21,053 nt of DNA from Candidatus Hermodarchaeota archaeon (GCA_016840595.1 JAEOSA010000010.1:1-21053), one strand, 5' to 3'; counted from the stretch's first letter, positions 1 to 7,391 are shown. The notes: generated from the sequence alone by a model not told the origin. Program-made: numbers and translations.

Positions 1-1092
1 TGGATTCGGATTAGCAAGAAATCTTTCCAGAAGGGACTCAATACCTTCAAACTCATGGGTCAGGTCTATGAGCGCCTCTATAAAAGCGAACTTCCCATCA
101 TCGAAAAGATCCAGGTCACCTTCTTCACCGACCCAGATAAAATCGCGGAACACTACGATAAAGCCATCGTTCGCTATGACGAACGTGATGCACGTGCCCG
201 TGGCCTCAAAGATGAAGAAGTTGATGTCTTCTATGGTTGCACTCTTTGCCAGAGCTTCGCACCGACCCATTGCTGCACAATCACTGCACAACGTTATGCA
301 AATTGTGGTGCAATTAGTTGGTTTGATGGACGCGCCGCTGCACGAGTGGACCCAAAGGGACCCTTATTTGCAATTGAAAAAGGGGCACCCATTGACGAAT
401 TTAAGGGAGAATATGAAGGAGTAAATCAGGCATACAAAGAAAAAACTCTAGGCGCAGTAGCCGATGTCTGTTTGTACAGTGCATTCGAAAAACCGCACAC
501 TAGTTGTGGGTGTTTCGAAGCGATTGCCTTTGTTATCCCAGAAGTCGATGGTCTTGGACTTGTCCATCGTGACTATAAGGGAAAAGCCGTGAATGGACTT
601 CCATTCTCCACAATGGCAGATTCCACAGCTGGGGGACGTCAAATTCCTGGTTTTCATGGCGTCTCAATTGAATATATGCGCTCTCCAAAATTCCTTCAAG
701 TGGATGGTGGTTGGGAGCGGATTGTCTGGTTGCCCAAAGCCATAAAGGATCGGGTCTATGACTTCATGCCCGAGAATTTACGGGATATAATTCCGACCGA
801 GAATGACGTATCAAGCGTAGAGGAATTGAAATCCTATCTTAAGGACCACAATCACCCAGTTGCTGAGCGCTGGGTGGAGACTGGTGCGGCCGCGCGATTG
901 GAAGAGGAAGAACGCCAGGAAGAAATCATGCCTGCAGGTCAACAGACTCAGCCCTTCATGATGCCCGGCCAATTGACAACGATGGTGCCCGCAACCGCCG
1001 GTGCCCCTGGATTCCAAATCATCTTCAAGAACGCGAAAATCTATGCCGAAAAAGTGATCATCAAGCGCCTTGATGAAAAGGCCAAAAAATAG
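1..1092 (+). CDS. cdhC: CODH/ACS complex beta subunit (acetyl-CoA synthase), 3' part
   Basis: The frame is open from base 1, so the gene starts upstream; 363 codons are visible. CdhC carries the A-cluster nickel-iron-sulfur site that joins a methyl group, CO and CoA into acetyl-CoA in the cytoplasmic CODH/ACS complex. The A-cluster ligands are visible: the YGCTLCQSFAPTH block (visible-codon Cys80 and Cys83), a Cys-Cys pair at 91-92, NCGA (Cys102), then SCGC (Cys169 and Cys171). The order and the flanking segments SWFDGRAAA and FVIPEVDGLG are those of CdhC/AcsB. The usual residue before the third cysteine is valine; here it is a second cysteine. After the catalytic domain comes an acidic, then Met/Pro/Gln-rich linker and a C-terminal strand motif FQIIFKNAKIYAEKV. 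It ends in TAG, 12 bases before cdhD. The ATG at 55 is an internal methionine, not the start. Confidence 0.96.
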   Translation, partial: WIRISKKSFQKGLNTFKLMGQVYERLYKSELPIIEKIQVTFFTDPDKIAEHYDKAIVRYDERDARARGLKDEEVDVFYGCTLCQSFAPTHCCTITAQRYANCGAISWFDGRAAARVDPKGPLFAIEKGAPIDEFKGEYEGVNQAYKEKTLGAVADVCLYSAFEKPHTSCGCFEAIAFVIPEVDGLGLVHRDYKGKAVNGLPFSTMADSTAGGRQIPGFHGVSIEYMRSPKFLQVDGGWERIVWLPKAIKDRVYDFMPENLRDIIPTENDVSSVEELKSYLKDHNHPVAERWVETGAAARLEEEERQEEIMPAGQQTQPFMMPGQLTTMVPATAGAPGFQIIFKNAKIYAEKVIIKRLDEKAKK

Positions 1093-1104
1093 ATGAGGCG
1101 ATGA

Positions 1105-2460
1105 ATGATGTCGCCTGAGAAGAAGAAAGAAAAAAGTGAACTCAAATTCTCCACCGACAACCCTGAATTGGGAATCCTTGGTCCACTGGAAGCCCTCTTT
1201 GGGAAGTTTGAAGAACTCGAACTAGTAGATATGACCATTGATGTCGACGAACTCGAAGTCACCGTACCACCGGGCGCTGGAACAGGCATGTCTAAACAAG
1301 CCCGACAATTTCTTGCCCAAAACGCTATTGCAGTACAACAATTCGCTCAGCAGATGCTCGCAGCACTAGGAATGCAGGTGCAACTCCCAACAGGTCAATC
1401 TGCAATGTCTATTCCTGCTATTCCAGTGCCTACTCGCCCAGCAGAACTGCTGAAAGCTCGTTTCAAAGCGCCACTCACTGAGTATTCGGGTCAAATTCGC
1501 GAAATCACCCTTGGTGCAACGAAAGGTAACGGAGGATCACGGAGTAAGACCATCACTGTTGGTGGACATAAGGGTCCAGCATGGAACCTTTTCCAAGCAC
1601 CGCCCAAGCATCCCCCCGTAGTTGCAGCCGACGTCTTTGATATGCGCATCAAGCTTGCGAAAGCTGTGCGCATGCACTACGATGAGGTTATGGATGACCC
1701 TGCTGAGTGGGCAAGGCTAGTCATTGATAAATTTGGTGCAGACTTCATCACCTATCATATGATTAGTACAGATCCCCTCCTCAAGGATACAAGTGCCAAA
1801 GAGGCCATGAAGGGCTTAGAAAACGTCTTACAGGCAGTGAAGGTACCCATTATAGTGGGTGCTTCAGGTGATCCTATCAGGGACGCAGAAGTCCTATCAC
1901 TGGCTGCCGAAGTTGCTGAAGGCGAACGGGTTCTCCTAGCTTCTGCCACGGTCGATATGTGGGAGCCAGTTGCCAAAGCCGCTAAGGCTCATGACCAACT
2001 TGTCCTTTCCTGGACAAGTATTGACATCAATCAACAGAAGGAACTCAACCGCCGACTACTTGATTATATCACACCTGACCAGATTATCATTGACCCAACC
2101 ACAGCAGCTTTGGGGTATGGTGCAGAGTACAGCTTTACTATCATGGAACGTATGCGACTCGCAGGGATAATAGGGGATAAAGAACTTCAGTTCCCCTTAA
2201 GCAGTGGCACGACGAACGCCTGGGCTGCCCGTGAGGCTTGGATGAAGAGACCCGAACTTGGACCTCGTGAGCTTCGTGGACCCATCTGGGAAAGTACTAC
2301 AGCACTCATGTTCCTCCTTGCTGGCGTTGATGTCTTCATGATGATGCATCCCGCAGCAATCAAAACCGTTCACGACCTCATCAGCTGGCTCAGTACCCGT
2401 ATCGACCGGAAACGTGAAGACTTCGTTGACTGGACAAAATTAGCTCTGCCAACTAATTAG
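1105..2460 (+). CDS. cdhD: CODH/ACS complex delta subunit (corrinoid iron-sulfur protein, small subunit)
   Basis: 451 residues, the usual size for archaeal CdhD. With CdhE it forms the corrinoid protein that passes the methyl group from a tetrahydropterin to the A-cluster on CdhC. The N-terminal ~115 residues hold a strand motif (FEELELVDMTIDVDELEV, about 35-52) and a low-complexity linker. The TIM-barrel domain follows from about residue 170, with recognisable blocks DVFDMRIKLAKAVR, AEWARLVIDKFGADFITYH, IIDPTTAALGYG, PLSSGTTNAWAAREAW and DVFMMMHPAA. Two ATG codons lie side by side (1105, 1108) after GAGG at 1095-1098; either could start. The 12-base gap to cdhC indicates co-transcription and translational coupling. 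cdhE, often next in archaeal clusters, is not downstream, so it must lie upstream or elsewhere. Confidence 0.96.
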   Translation: MMSPEKKKEKSELKFSTDNPELGILGPLEALFGKFEELELVDMTIDVDELEVTVPPGAGTGMSKQARQFLAQNAIAVQQFAQQMLAALGMQVQLPTGQSAMSIPAIPVPTRPAELLKARFKAPLTEYSGQIREITLGATKGNGGSRSKTITVGGHKGPAWNLFQAPPKHPPVVAADVFDMRIKLAKAVRMHYDEVMDDPAEWARLVIDKFGADFITYHMISTDPLLKDTSAKEAMKGLENVLQAVKVPIIVGASGDPIRDAEVLSLAAEVAEGERVLLASATVDMWEPVAKAAKAHDQLVLSWTSIDINQQKELNRRLLDYITPDQIIIDPTTAALGYGAEYSFTIMERMRLAGIIGDKELQFPLSSGTTNAWAAREAWMKRPELGPRELRGPIWESTTALMFLLAGVDVFMMMHPAAIKTVHDLISWLSTRIDRKREDFVDWTKLALPTN

Positions 2461-2501
2461 CCAGAAATACACCGCATTCAGAAAAAATAATTCATCGGAA
2501 C

Positions 2502-2521
2502 AGCTTTTAAGCTCTTTTTTT
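2502..2521 (+). promoter_or_regulatory. TATA-like element and T-tract between cdhD and the dehydrogenase gene
   Basis: TTTTAA at 2505-2510 is centred about 27 bases before the ATG at 2535, the spacing of an archaeal TATA box driving a leaderless or near-leaderless transcript. The same bases form a short imperfect inverted repeat (AGCTT-TT-AAGCT) followed by seven Ts at 2515-2521, which could end the cdhCD transcript. Both roles are inferred; they are not mutually exclusive. Confidence 0.45.
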
Positions 2522-2534
2522 ACTGAGTGCAATC

Positions 2535-3572
2535 ATGCCTAAACCATTCCGCGTAATCCAAATCGGCTTCGGAACATTGGGTCGCTCAATTGCCAAAGCC
2601 ATTATCCAACGAGAGAATCTGCAACTCGATGCCGTTGTAGATGTTAACCCCGAGTTGAAGGGTAAACGATTATCAGATTTACTCGAAGGTAAAATTGATT
2701 CTACACTTACTATTCAAGATGATCTCCAAAAAGTCTTATCTGATTTCAAGGATAATCCTGCTGATGTAGCGATAGTATCAACATCATCCGCACTCACAAA
2801 AGTGGTTCCCACCATCTCGGATTGCTTGAATGCGGGGATGGATGTCCTTTCACTCTGCGAAGAATTATCATTCCCATATGAGAAAAACCCAGAACTCTCA
2901 AAGAAACTTCATGAGATGGGACAAAAGACAAAGAAATCGATTCTAGGCACGGGCATTAATCCCGGATTCCTGATGGACCTATTACCAATATTCCTCTCAG
3001 CCCCTATTCAGCATGTGGAAACCATTCATGTAACACGTAATATGAATTCCAGCTCACGACGTGCTGCATTCCAGAAGAAGATAGGCACCGGTATGACCAA
3101 ACAAGACTTTGAGCACGCTATCTCCACAGGAGCAATTACCGGTCATGTTGGATTGGTTGAATCACTACAGATGATAGGTGACACCCTTAACATGGGCTTG
3201 GAACATGTGGAAGAACTACCTCCCGAACCAGTGATTGCAGACAAAAAAATCGTGACCCCCTTTGCTACGGTAGAAAAGGGGATGGTTCGAGGACTAAAGA
3301 GTCGAGCCATCGGTCAAAAAGCAGGAAAAACCCTCATCACGCTAGACTTCAACGCCTACGCTGATGCTGATCCCGCATATGATGAAGTCCGCATTGATGG
3401 TCATCCTAGTATTCATCAACGAATTGAAGGTGGCGTTCATGGCGATCATGCAACGATTGGCATGCTACTCAACCTTATCCCCGTGATAATTCATGCCAAG
3501 CCTGGCCTTTACACCATGAGGGATATACCAGCGCCACATAACACAGAACGTATCTTCAAGGATTTGGCTTAA
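2535..3572 (+). CDS. 2,4-diaminopentanoate dehydrogenase-like (DapB-family) oxidoreductase
   Basis: 345 residues. The N-terminus has a Rossmann nucleotide site, IGFGTLGRSIAKAI (residues 9-22), and family blocks VVDVNPELKGK, ADVAIVSTSS, LGTGINPGFLMD and HVTRNMNSSSRRAAFQKKIGTGM. The C-terminal half (GHVGLVESLQMIGD, EGGVHGDHATIGMLLNLIPVI) matches the C-terminal domain of 2,4-diaminopentanoate dehydrogenase-type proteins and differs from true dihydrodipicolinate reductase. The characterised clostridial enzyme oxidatively deaminates 2,4-diaminopentanoate in ornithine fermentation, but the partner genes (ornithine aminomutase, 2-amino-4-ketopentanoate thiolase) are not in this window. The substrate is therefore open; an amine or amino acid NAD(P)-dependent dehydrogenase is the safe call. 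It lies 42 bases before the aminotransferase gene and probably works on a related amino/keto compound. The start has a TATA-like box 27 bases upstream. Confidence 0.8.
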   Translation: MPKPFRVIQIGFGTLGRSIAKAIIQRENLQLDAVVDVNPELKGKRLSDLLEGKIDSTLTIQDDLQKVLSDFKDNPADVAIVSTSSALTKVVPTISDCLNAGMDVLSLCEELSFPYEKNPELSKKLHEMGQKTKKSILGTGINPGFLMDLLPIFLSAPIQHVETIHVTRNMNSSSRRAAFQKKIGTGMTKQDFEHAISTGAITGHVGLVESLQMIGDTLNMGLEHVEELPPEPVIADKKIVTPFATVEKGMVRGLKSRAIGQKAGKTLITLDFNAYADADPAYDEVRIDGHPSIHQRIEGGVHGDHATIGMLLNLIPVIIHAKPGLYTMRDIPAPHNTERIFKDLA

Positions 3573-3588
3573 AAGGATTAAACGCCAC

Positions 3589-3609
3589 ATTCACCCACTA
3601 CGGGTGAAT
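3589..3609 (+). promoter_or_regulatory. Perfect 8-bp hairpin enclosing the GGTGA ribosome site of the aminotransferase gene
   Basis: ATTCACCC (3589-3596), loop ACTAC, GGGTGAAT (3602-3609) is a perfect inverted repeat. The right arm contains GGTGA (3603-3607), which pairs with the archaeal 16S 3' end, seven bases before the ATG at 3615. When folded, the hairpin would hide the ribosome site. It could alternatively be a weak terminator or processing site, but no T-run follows. Confidence 0.6.
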
Positions 3610-3614
3610 TTAGA

Positions 3615-4928
3615 ATGCTTGAGCGATACCGACAGGCCTCACCAAATTCCAGTCAACTCTGGAACCGTGCCCAGAAGGTGTTTTGTGGTGGAATCAATCA
3701 TAATATTCGCATCTTTGGATTGAACAGCTGTCAGGCTCACCCACCATTTATGCACCGTGGTGAAGGAAGCCATATCTGGGATGTGGACGGGAACGAATAC
3801 ATCGATTACTGGATGACCCACTATTGTATGATTTTAGGCCACAACCCTCCACAAATCCATCAAGCCTTAGAACAACGACTTCGAGAAGGCTGGCATTTGG
3901 GTGCGTTGAATGAAGCCCAAGTAATATTCGCAGAGAAACTCCAAGAAGCGATCCCCGAGTTAGAGAAGATGCGGTTTTGCACCACTGGTAGCGAGTCCAC
4001 TATGTATGCAACCCGACTAGCCCGATTATTTACTGGACGAAAATTAGTAGCAAAGGCTTGGGGCGGGTGGCACGGTGGTAATGACGCTCTCAGCTATCAC
4101 CTTAAGTATCCATACACGGACGACCCCTAGTATAATGGTGTATCCTTCGATTACAATGATATGCGAAGTGTTGATACTCTCATGAAGAAACATGGGAAAC
4201 AATTAGCGGCCGTTGTTATTGAACCGGTATTAGGAGCCGGAGGAGGAATTGAACCCAATTCTGAATTTCTCCCTTATCTCCGAGAAGAAACTGAAGCCCG
4301 AGATATACTCCTCATCTTTGATGAAATCATCACCGGATTTCGACTCTGCTTTGGATCTGCTGGAATTCAATTGTATGGCGTAAAACCCGATCTCCAAACC
4401 CATGGCAAGATCTTGGCTGGTGGTCTGCCCATTGGCGTCTATGGTGGCAGAGAGGATGTTATGGCACTAGCTGTTCCTGGTGCCCCAGGAGGACGATGGC
4501 TTGGTGGTGGAACCTTCTCCAGTCACCCCCTGACCATGACAGCAGGACTTACAACTCTTGAAATTCTCAAATCGTATAAGGAGAAATACGTTACTCTGAA
4601 TCATCGTGGAGACCAGCTACGGCGTCAGATCAACAACGTCCTTGAAAGAGCAAATGCTAACGAGAGGGCGATGGGTAAGGGGTCCATTCTTTTTATCCAT
4701 TCATTAAAGGAACCTCTTAAGGAGGGCCCGATAACAGCTGGTACGCTAGGCAAAGTCTTTGATACTGAAAAAACGAATGTGTTTCAGAGTCGGTTGCTTG
4801 AAGAGGGTGTGTTCGGGTATCATGGCTTAGGTGCTGTTTCTTTTGTGCACACCGAAGATGATTTTTCCAAGACCCTTAATGCCATTGAAAATGTTGTCAC
4901 AACTGAAACGAATAATGTCAAGCATTAG
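3615..4928 (+). CDS. Class-III aminotransferase, glutamate-1-semialdehyde aminomutase-like, interrupted by an in-frame TAG
   Basis: One frame spans 437 sense positions, close to the length of glutamate-1-semialdehyde aminomutase, but codon 172 (4128-4130) is TAG. Before it are CTTGSESTMYATRLARLFTGR (PLP-phosphate and substrate region) and the GGWHGGND block; after it FDYNDM, VIEPVLGAGG, LLIFDEIITGFR (the PLP Asp) and HGKILAGGLPIG, whose lysine falls at 265, the number of the catalytic lysine in E. coli HemL. Nothing else is damaged and the frame does not shift. The stop sits in a variable loop just before the conserved Y-N-D, where any residue would be tolerated. Possible explanations are a sequencing error, a fresh nonsense mutation, or amber read-through (suppression or pyrrolysine). 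TAG is a normal stop in ten of 23 genes here, including this one, so general recoding is unlikely. Downstream of the dehydrogenase, it may act on the same amino/keto substrate. The last 102 bases overlap the convergent DUF4185 gene. Confidence 0.8.
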
Positions 4929-6068
4929 TACAGACATAAAGCTGGCAACTAGCCAGGATATCAGTAGGTGATAACTGGCTAAACCCCATAAGGGAGTTAA
5001 ATCGACTTTCATTAGGTACACATTGTACTCGAACCAGAGGCTCATCGTGAAATAGACGATTCGACCGTTGTCTTCAACGAGTATGGGATCAATATTGGGT
5101 GCATAGAAACCATTGTATTCTGGACGTTGAATGATGATTCGTGGTGCACTCCAAGGACCCCATGGCGAGTCTGCGGTTCGAATCAAAATTTGTTTTTTGA
5201 CATCGTCGAGATTCATTAACATGTATTTGCCCAAATACGTGTTCCACATGACTGAAATTTCTCCCGTGGGCGCTTCAAGGACAGGCTGGGCATCCTCTTG
5301 ATTTGATGACCAAGTTGGAGCATCTCCGGCTCCAAGTCCTATGTAGTATTGGTAGCTGCTTTGGTTCAAAATGTGGTTTTCAGGAACTCGAACAAGGAAG
5401 CAATCATGGTATCGACCACTTCCTGTTGTGAGGAAGTAGAGGTATCCACCTGTTGAAGGGGCTGAATCATCACCCTTGATCAGTCCCCATTCGATGAAAT
5501 TGGAGGTGCCTGACCAAGACATATTGGTTGTTTTGAAGAAGGTGTGTCCATCGAAGGAATACGCGATGCTAGCATTATTACTGGTCCAATCGCCGTGTTC
5601 TCCCCAGGTATTTACAGACATGTAGTATACATAGAGACAGTCTCCACTGCTGTAAGCAGCAGTTGGGATTACTGTCATCTCAACCTCATCAACCTTAAGA
5701 CTATGAATTAGTTCCTTAGCAAAATGTGTCACATTGTCCGTAATCCAATCTGTTAGTTCGATACCATCTGAGGGGTCGGTATCTAGCGTGTAGGCCATTG
5801 TGTTTGAGCGCCAATCCCAATTATCGGGACCAAAGGTGTCGCCAAAAATGAAGTGTAACCGGTCTTGCCACTCAACCATTAGACCTACATCAGTACCATA
5901 CACATTAACCACAGTAGTATCGTTGAGGGCTTCTTCCCCAGTTAACTGGCAGACCATTTCATGAGGCAGGGGTGAGACTTGACCAAGAAATGTGAAAATA
6001 AAGAAGGCTCCGAATGCTGAACCGAGAATGAGCACAATTAAGATTATCGCCACAGTTCGTCTTCGCAT
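4827..6068 (-). CDS. DUF4185 membrane-anchored extracytoplasmic protein
   Basis: 413 residues. Residues 5-28 are a hydrophobic signal-anchor preceded by MRRR. The central ~300 residues match DUF4185, a beta-propeller-like fold related to glycoside hydrolase families: NVYGTDVGLMVEWQD, HFIFGDTFGPDNWDWRSN, LDTDPSDGIELTDW, SWSGTSNFIEWGLIKGD and TADSPWGPWSAP. Its activity is unknown; carbohydrate binding or cleavage at the cell surface is a guess. A second hydrophobic stretch (HLLISWLVASFMSVLMLDII, about 365-386) suggests a C-terminal membrane anchor. The last 33 residues are read from DNA that also encodes, on the other strand, the end of the aminotransferase. The start follows a GAGAAGAGAG purine run and lies 20 bases after the thioredoxin-reductase-like gene, so the two are probably co-transcribed. 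Confidence 0.8.
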   Translation of the reverse strand: MRRRTVAIILIVLILGSAFGAFFIFTFLGQVSPLPHEMVCQLTGEEALNDTTVVNVYGTDVGLMVEWQDRLHFIFGDTFGPDNWDWRSNTMAYTLDTDPSDGIELTDWITDNVTHFAKELIHSLKVDEVEMTVIPTAAYSSGDCLYVYYMSVNTWGEHGDWTSNNASIAYSFDGHTFFKTTNMSWSGTSNFIEWGLIKGDDSAPSTGGYLYFLTTGSGRYHDCFLVRVPENHILNQSSYQYYIGLGAGDAPTWSSNQEDAQPVLEAPTGEISVMWNTYLGKYMLMNLDDVKKQILIRTADSPWGPWSAPRIIIQRPEYNGFYAPNIDPILVEDNGRIVYFTMSLWFEYNVYLMKVDLTPLWGLASYHLLISWLVASFMSVLMLDIIRFSCDNIFNGIKGLGKIIFGVHKRNST

Positions 6069-6088
6069 TTCTCTCTTCTCGAAGGAGG

Positions 6089-7042
6089 TTATTTTTTCTG
6101 ACTTTTTTGGGATTTGACAAATCGGTGTGCTTGCATGGCAGCCATTGCACCTTCACCGGCTGCGGTGATGATTTGCATGCCTCCACAGGTAACGTCTCCT
6201 GCTGCATAGACGCCTTCAAGATTTGTCTCTTGTCGTCGATTAACTATGACACAGCCCTTTTCATCCACAGTGATGCCTGCCTTTTTCATTAGACTTGTCA
6301 TCGGAACACTTCCCACGGCAATAAAGATCCCATCAATAAGAAGTTCGTGTTCTGATCCATCGGAGTGTAATGAATAGATTAGTGCTGAAACAAGATCTTC
6401 GCCTTGGATCGTTAGGAGTTGTCCTTTGATGAGTTCTAGGTTTACAATTGCCTTGACTTCGTCAATTAGTGCTTGCTCCGCAGTAATTTCCTCACTTTGA
6501 GTGATTAAGAAGACCTTCGATACTAGATTTGCTAGGTGAATGGCATCTTCGAAGGCTTCATTCCCAGAACCGATTACCGCTACATTCAATCCTCGATAGA
6601 GTGGACCATCACAAACCAGACAGTAAGACACCCCGCGACCCACAAGCACCTCTTCGCCAGGCACTAAAAGTTTCTTTCGTTGAGTACCTGTAGCAAGTAT
6701 TACAGAACGACAGGAAAATTGACCAGACCGAGTAATCACATTCTTCATTTTATCTTTCAGGGAGAGTTCGATGACTTCGTCTGGATACTTGAGTTCTGTT
6801 TGGAATTTTTGGGTTTGTTTCATCATGAGGTCAACGAGTTCGACACCCGTTATGCCATCTGGGAATCCCGGGAAATTCCATACCTGGGGTGCGGTTGATG
6901 CCCGTCCGCCAATCATTTGAGCATCAACGAGCAGGGTCTTCAACCCCATCCGTGCTGTGTAGATAGCAGCTGTGAGTCCTGCGGGTCCGCCACCCACAAT
7001 AATGATATCAGTCATTTGGTCCGTCAATTCAGTCACCTGCAT
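6089..7042 (-). CDS. trxB: Thioredoxin reductase-like flavoprotein with altered cofactor motif
   Basis: 317 residues, standard length for low-molecular-weight thioredoxin reductase. The FAD site IIVGGGPAGLTAAIYTAR (14-31), WNFPGFP (56-61), the redox pair CLVCDG (Cys141/Cys144), the second dinucleotide site IGSGNEAFEDA (157-167) and GVYAAGDV near the C-terminus are all present. NADPH-dependent enzymes carry HRRxxxR after the second dinucleotide site; here the same place reads TQSEEITAE (181-189) with no arginine, so NADPH is unlikely. NADH, reduced F420 or ferredoxin are alternatives known in archaeal or anaerobic relatives. The start has GAGGAG ten bases upstream; an ATG ten codons later is the only rival. 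A DUF4185 gene follows and a desulforedoxin-like gene precedes it on the same strand. Confidence 0.93.
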   Translation of the reverse strand: MQVTELTDQMTDIIIVGGGPAGLTAAIYTARMGLKTLLVDAQMIGGRASTAPQVWNFPGFPDGITGVELVDLMMKQTQKFQTELKYPDEVIELSLKDKMKNVITRSGQFSCRSVILATGTQRKKLLVPGEEVLVGRGVSYCLVCDGPLYRGLNVAVIGSGNEAFEDAIHLANLVSKVFLITQSEEITAEQALIDEVKAIVNLELIKGQLLTIQGEDLVSALIYSLHSDGSEHELLIDGIFIAVGSVPMTSLMKKAGITVDEKGCVIVNRRQETNLEGVYAAGDVTCGGMQIITAAGEGAMAAMQAHRFVKSQKSQKK

Positions 7043-7083
7043 ACAGTGATTCTCCTCAAGTATTAGAGCCCTACGGTTTTCCC

Positions 7084-7106
7084 CTCATTTTTCATAGGGA
7101 AATGAG
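7084..7106 (-). promoter_or_regulatory. Inverted repeat in the thioredoxin-reductase upstream region
   Basis: CTCATTT (7084-7090) and AAATGAG (7100-7106) are a perfect 7-bp inverted repeat separated by nine bases, 42-64 bases before the reductase start. On the coding strand the spacer and right arm read CTATGAAAAATG, a weak TATA-like run placed to give a ~25-base leader containing the GAGGAG ribosome site. A repressor operator overlapping the promoter is a plausible reading, but no protein is implicated. Confidence 0.35.
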
Positions 7107-7169
7107 ATCAAGAGTCCAATGGGTTTCTCAATTTGAGTATAGGTGAAATCTATAAAAAAATGAGGAGGA

Positions 7170-7189
7170 GGGGTCTTATCACAGACCCC
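7170..7189 (-). terminator. Hairpin terminator after the desulforedoxin-like gene
   Basis: GGGGTCT (7170-7176) and AGACCCC (7183-7189) form a perfect 7-bp GC-rich stem with a six-base loop. Read on the minus strand it lies 25 bases after the stop at 7215 and is followed by a pyrimidine run ending in seven Ts, the pattern of a transcription terminator. Confidence 0.6.
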
Positions 7190-7214
7190 ATGTCTGTTTG
7201 TAAGGGATTGCGAA

Positions 7215-7391
7215 TTATTTTTGAAGCGTCAAAGGTTTGCCACAGCATTCAAAGACGCAGGGGGCAGCACACCCACAGTCACCTTCGGGGGTTCCACATT
7301 CCTCACATTCGTTGACCACTTGAAGCGCAATACCACACTCGGGGCAAGAATAGATTTGACCTTTTTTCATATTATGACAGTGAATGCTCAT
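7215..7391 (-). CDS. Small desulforedoxin-like iron-binding protein with cysteine-rich insert
   Basis: 58 codons from ATG 7391, or 51 from ATG 7370. Reading from the second ATG, the protein begins MKKGQIYSCPECGIALQVV and ends FECCGKPLTLQK. These are the two halves of the desulforedoxin / desulfoferrodoxin N-terminal domain: GxIYxCxxCG, then CCGxxL, giving four cysteines that bind one iron. Between them lies NECEECGTPEGDCGCAAPC, adding six cysteines not found in desulforedoxin, perhaps a second metal site. The family's N-terminus favours the start at 7370; neither ATG has a clear ribosome site. It lies upstream of the thioredoxin-reductase-like gene on the same strand but is separated by a hairpin. 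A role in electron transfer or superoxide/peroxide defence is inferred from the family only. Confidence 0.7.
   Translation of the reverse strand: MSIHCHNMKKGQIYSCPECGIALQVVNECEECGTPEGDCGCAAPCVFECCGKPLTLQK

Noticed and set aside
4128..4130. Genome-wide reassignment of TAG to an amino acid.
   Set aside because: TAG ends many genes of normal family length here (CdhC, CdhD, Fpg, GNAT and others), so it clearly acts as a stop.
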